NCBI GenBank assembly: GCA_016298185.1
Contig: JAEDDA010000044.1
Coordinates: forward strand, 1 to 5,327
Origin: Bacilli bacterium
Lineage (GTDB): Bacteria > Bacillota_I > Bacilli_A > RFN20 > CAG-826
Direction: 5' to 3'
Length of the DNA stretch: 5,327 nucleotides
Shown here: positions 5,254 to 5,327 of the stretch, piece after piece
Layout: each line of letters starts with the position of its first letter
Numbering within the stretch: position 1 is the first letter of the stretch
Notes under the pieces: model-generated
Told to the model about the DNA's origin: nothing
Seen by the model: only the letters and a program-made list of their open reading frames with translations
Databases searched by the model: none
Translations under genes and position numbers: made by a program

Positions 5254-5327
5254 TTAATTATGCATATTAATGTGTTCACCATAAAATAATTCAAAGGAAA
5301 TCAAATCAACTTTATTTAAATCTTCAT
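5254..5327 (-). CDS. Possible 3' end of an unidentified gene (partial)
   Basis: A minus-strand frame stays open from the window edge through 23 codons to a TAA at 5256-5254, ending in ...LISFELFYGEHINMHN. The start is outside the window and no family can be recognised from so short a tail. Support is indirect: the orientation matches the other genes, and the likely terminator at 5081-5116 needs an upstream minus-strand transcript. An open frame of this length can occur by chance. Confidence 0.4.
   Translation of the reverse strand, partial: EDLNKVDLISFELFYGEHINMHN

Overview
The window is AT-rich, uses the standard code (TGG for Trp) and encodes CCA on its tRNAs. Promoter-like boxes, Shine-Dalgarno use and a yybP-ykoY element before a P-type ATPase all suggest a low-GC Gram-positive-type bacterium (Bacillota, perhaps an Erysipelotrichia- or Mollicutes-related gut lineage). 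The phylum is an inference; no marker here fixes it. All recognisable genes lie on the minus strand, so transcription runs from right to left.

Right edge to about 5080: the last 23 codons of a possible unidentified gene end at 5254. Its 3' flank holds a degenerate array of CCCCTA/TAGGGG palindromes with a 24-base step (about 5118-5219), then a 15-bp hairpin (5081-5116) that probably ends that transcript. From 5080 to 4768 there is no gene. This stretch holds two candidate promoters, a three-hairpin inverted-repeat structure (4918-4987), an AT-rich palindrome (4874-4902) and a yybP-ykoY manganese riboswitch (4788-4872). I see nothing in 4988-5018 or 5048-5080.

4767-1972: a full-length P2-type cation ATPase (931 aa). 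All catalytic motifs are present, as are the metal-ligand residues of SERCA-type pumps. The Mn riboswitch in its leader suggests that it exports Mn2+, perhaps together with Ca2+. The riboswitch's 3' P1 strand is also the strand that can mask the ribosome binding site, which gives a simple ON switch. An intrinsic terminator follows the gene (about 1903-1930).

1877-339: an orphan CrtI/phytoene-desaturase-like FAD oxidoreductase (512 aa). Its only visible promoter lies so close to the ATG that the mRNA would be nearly leaderless and start at Met3. No terminator is seen after it.

338-1: a two-tRNA operon, tRNA-Thr(CGT) then tRNA-Val(GAC), with a good sigma-A-type promoter (306-334) and a terminator (96-122). 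Beyond the terminator lies an inverted, internally deleted copy of the tRNA-Val 3' end (68-95), so the terminator sits at the centre of a larger imperfect inverted repeat. Bases 1-67 show nothing I can support.

The genes do not form one pathway. The coherent unit is the metal-export module: riboswitch plus ATPase. The clearest unexplained signals are the palindrome array and the inverted tRNA-Val remnant.
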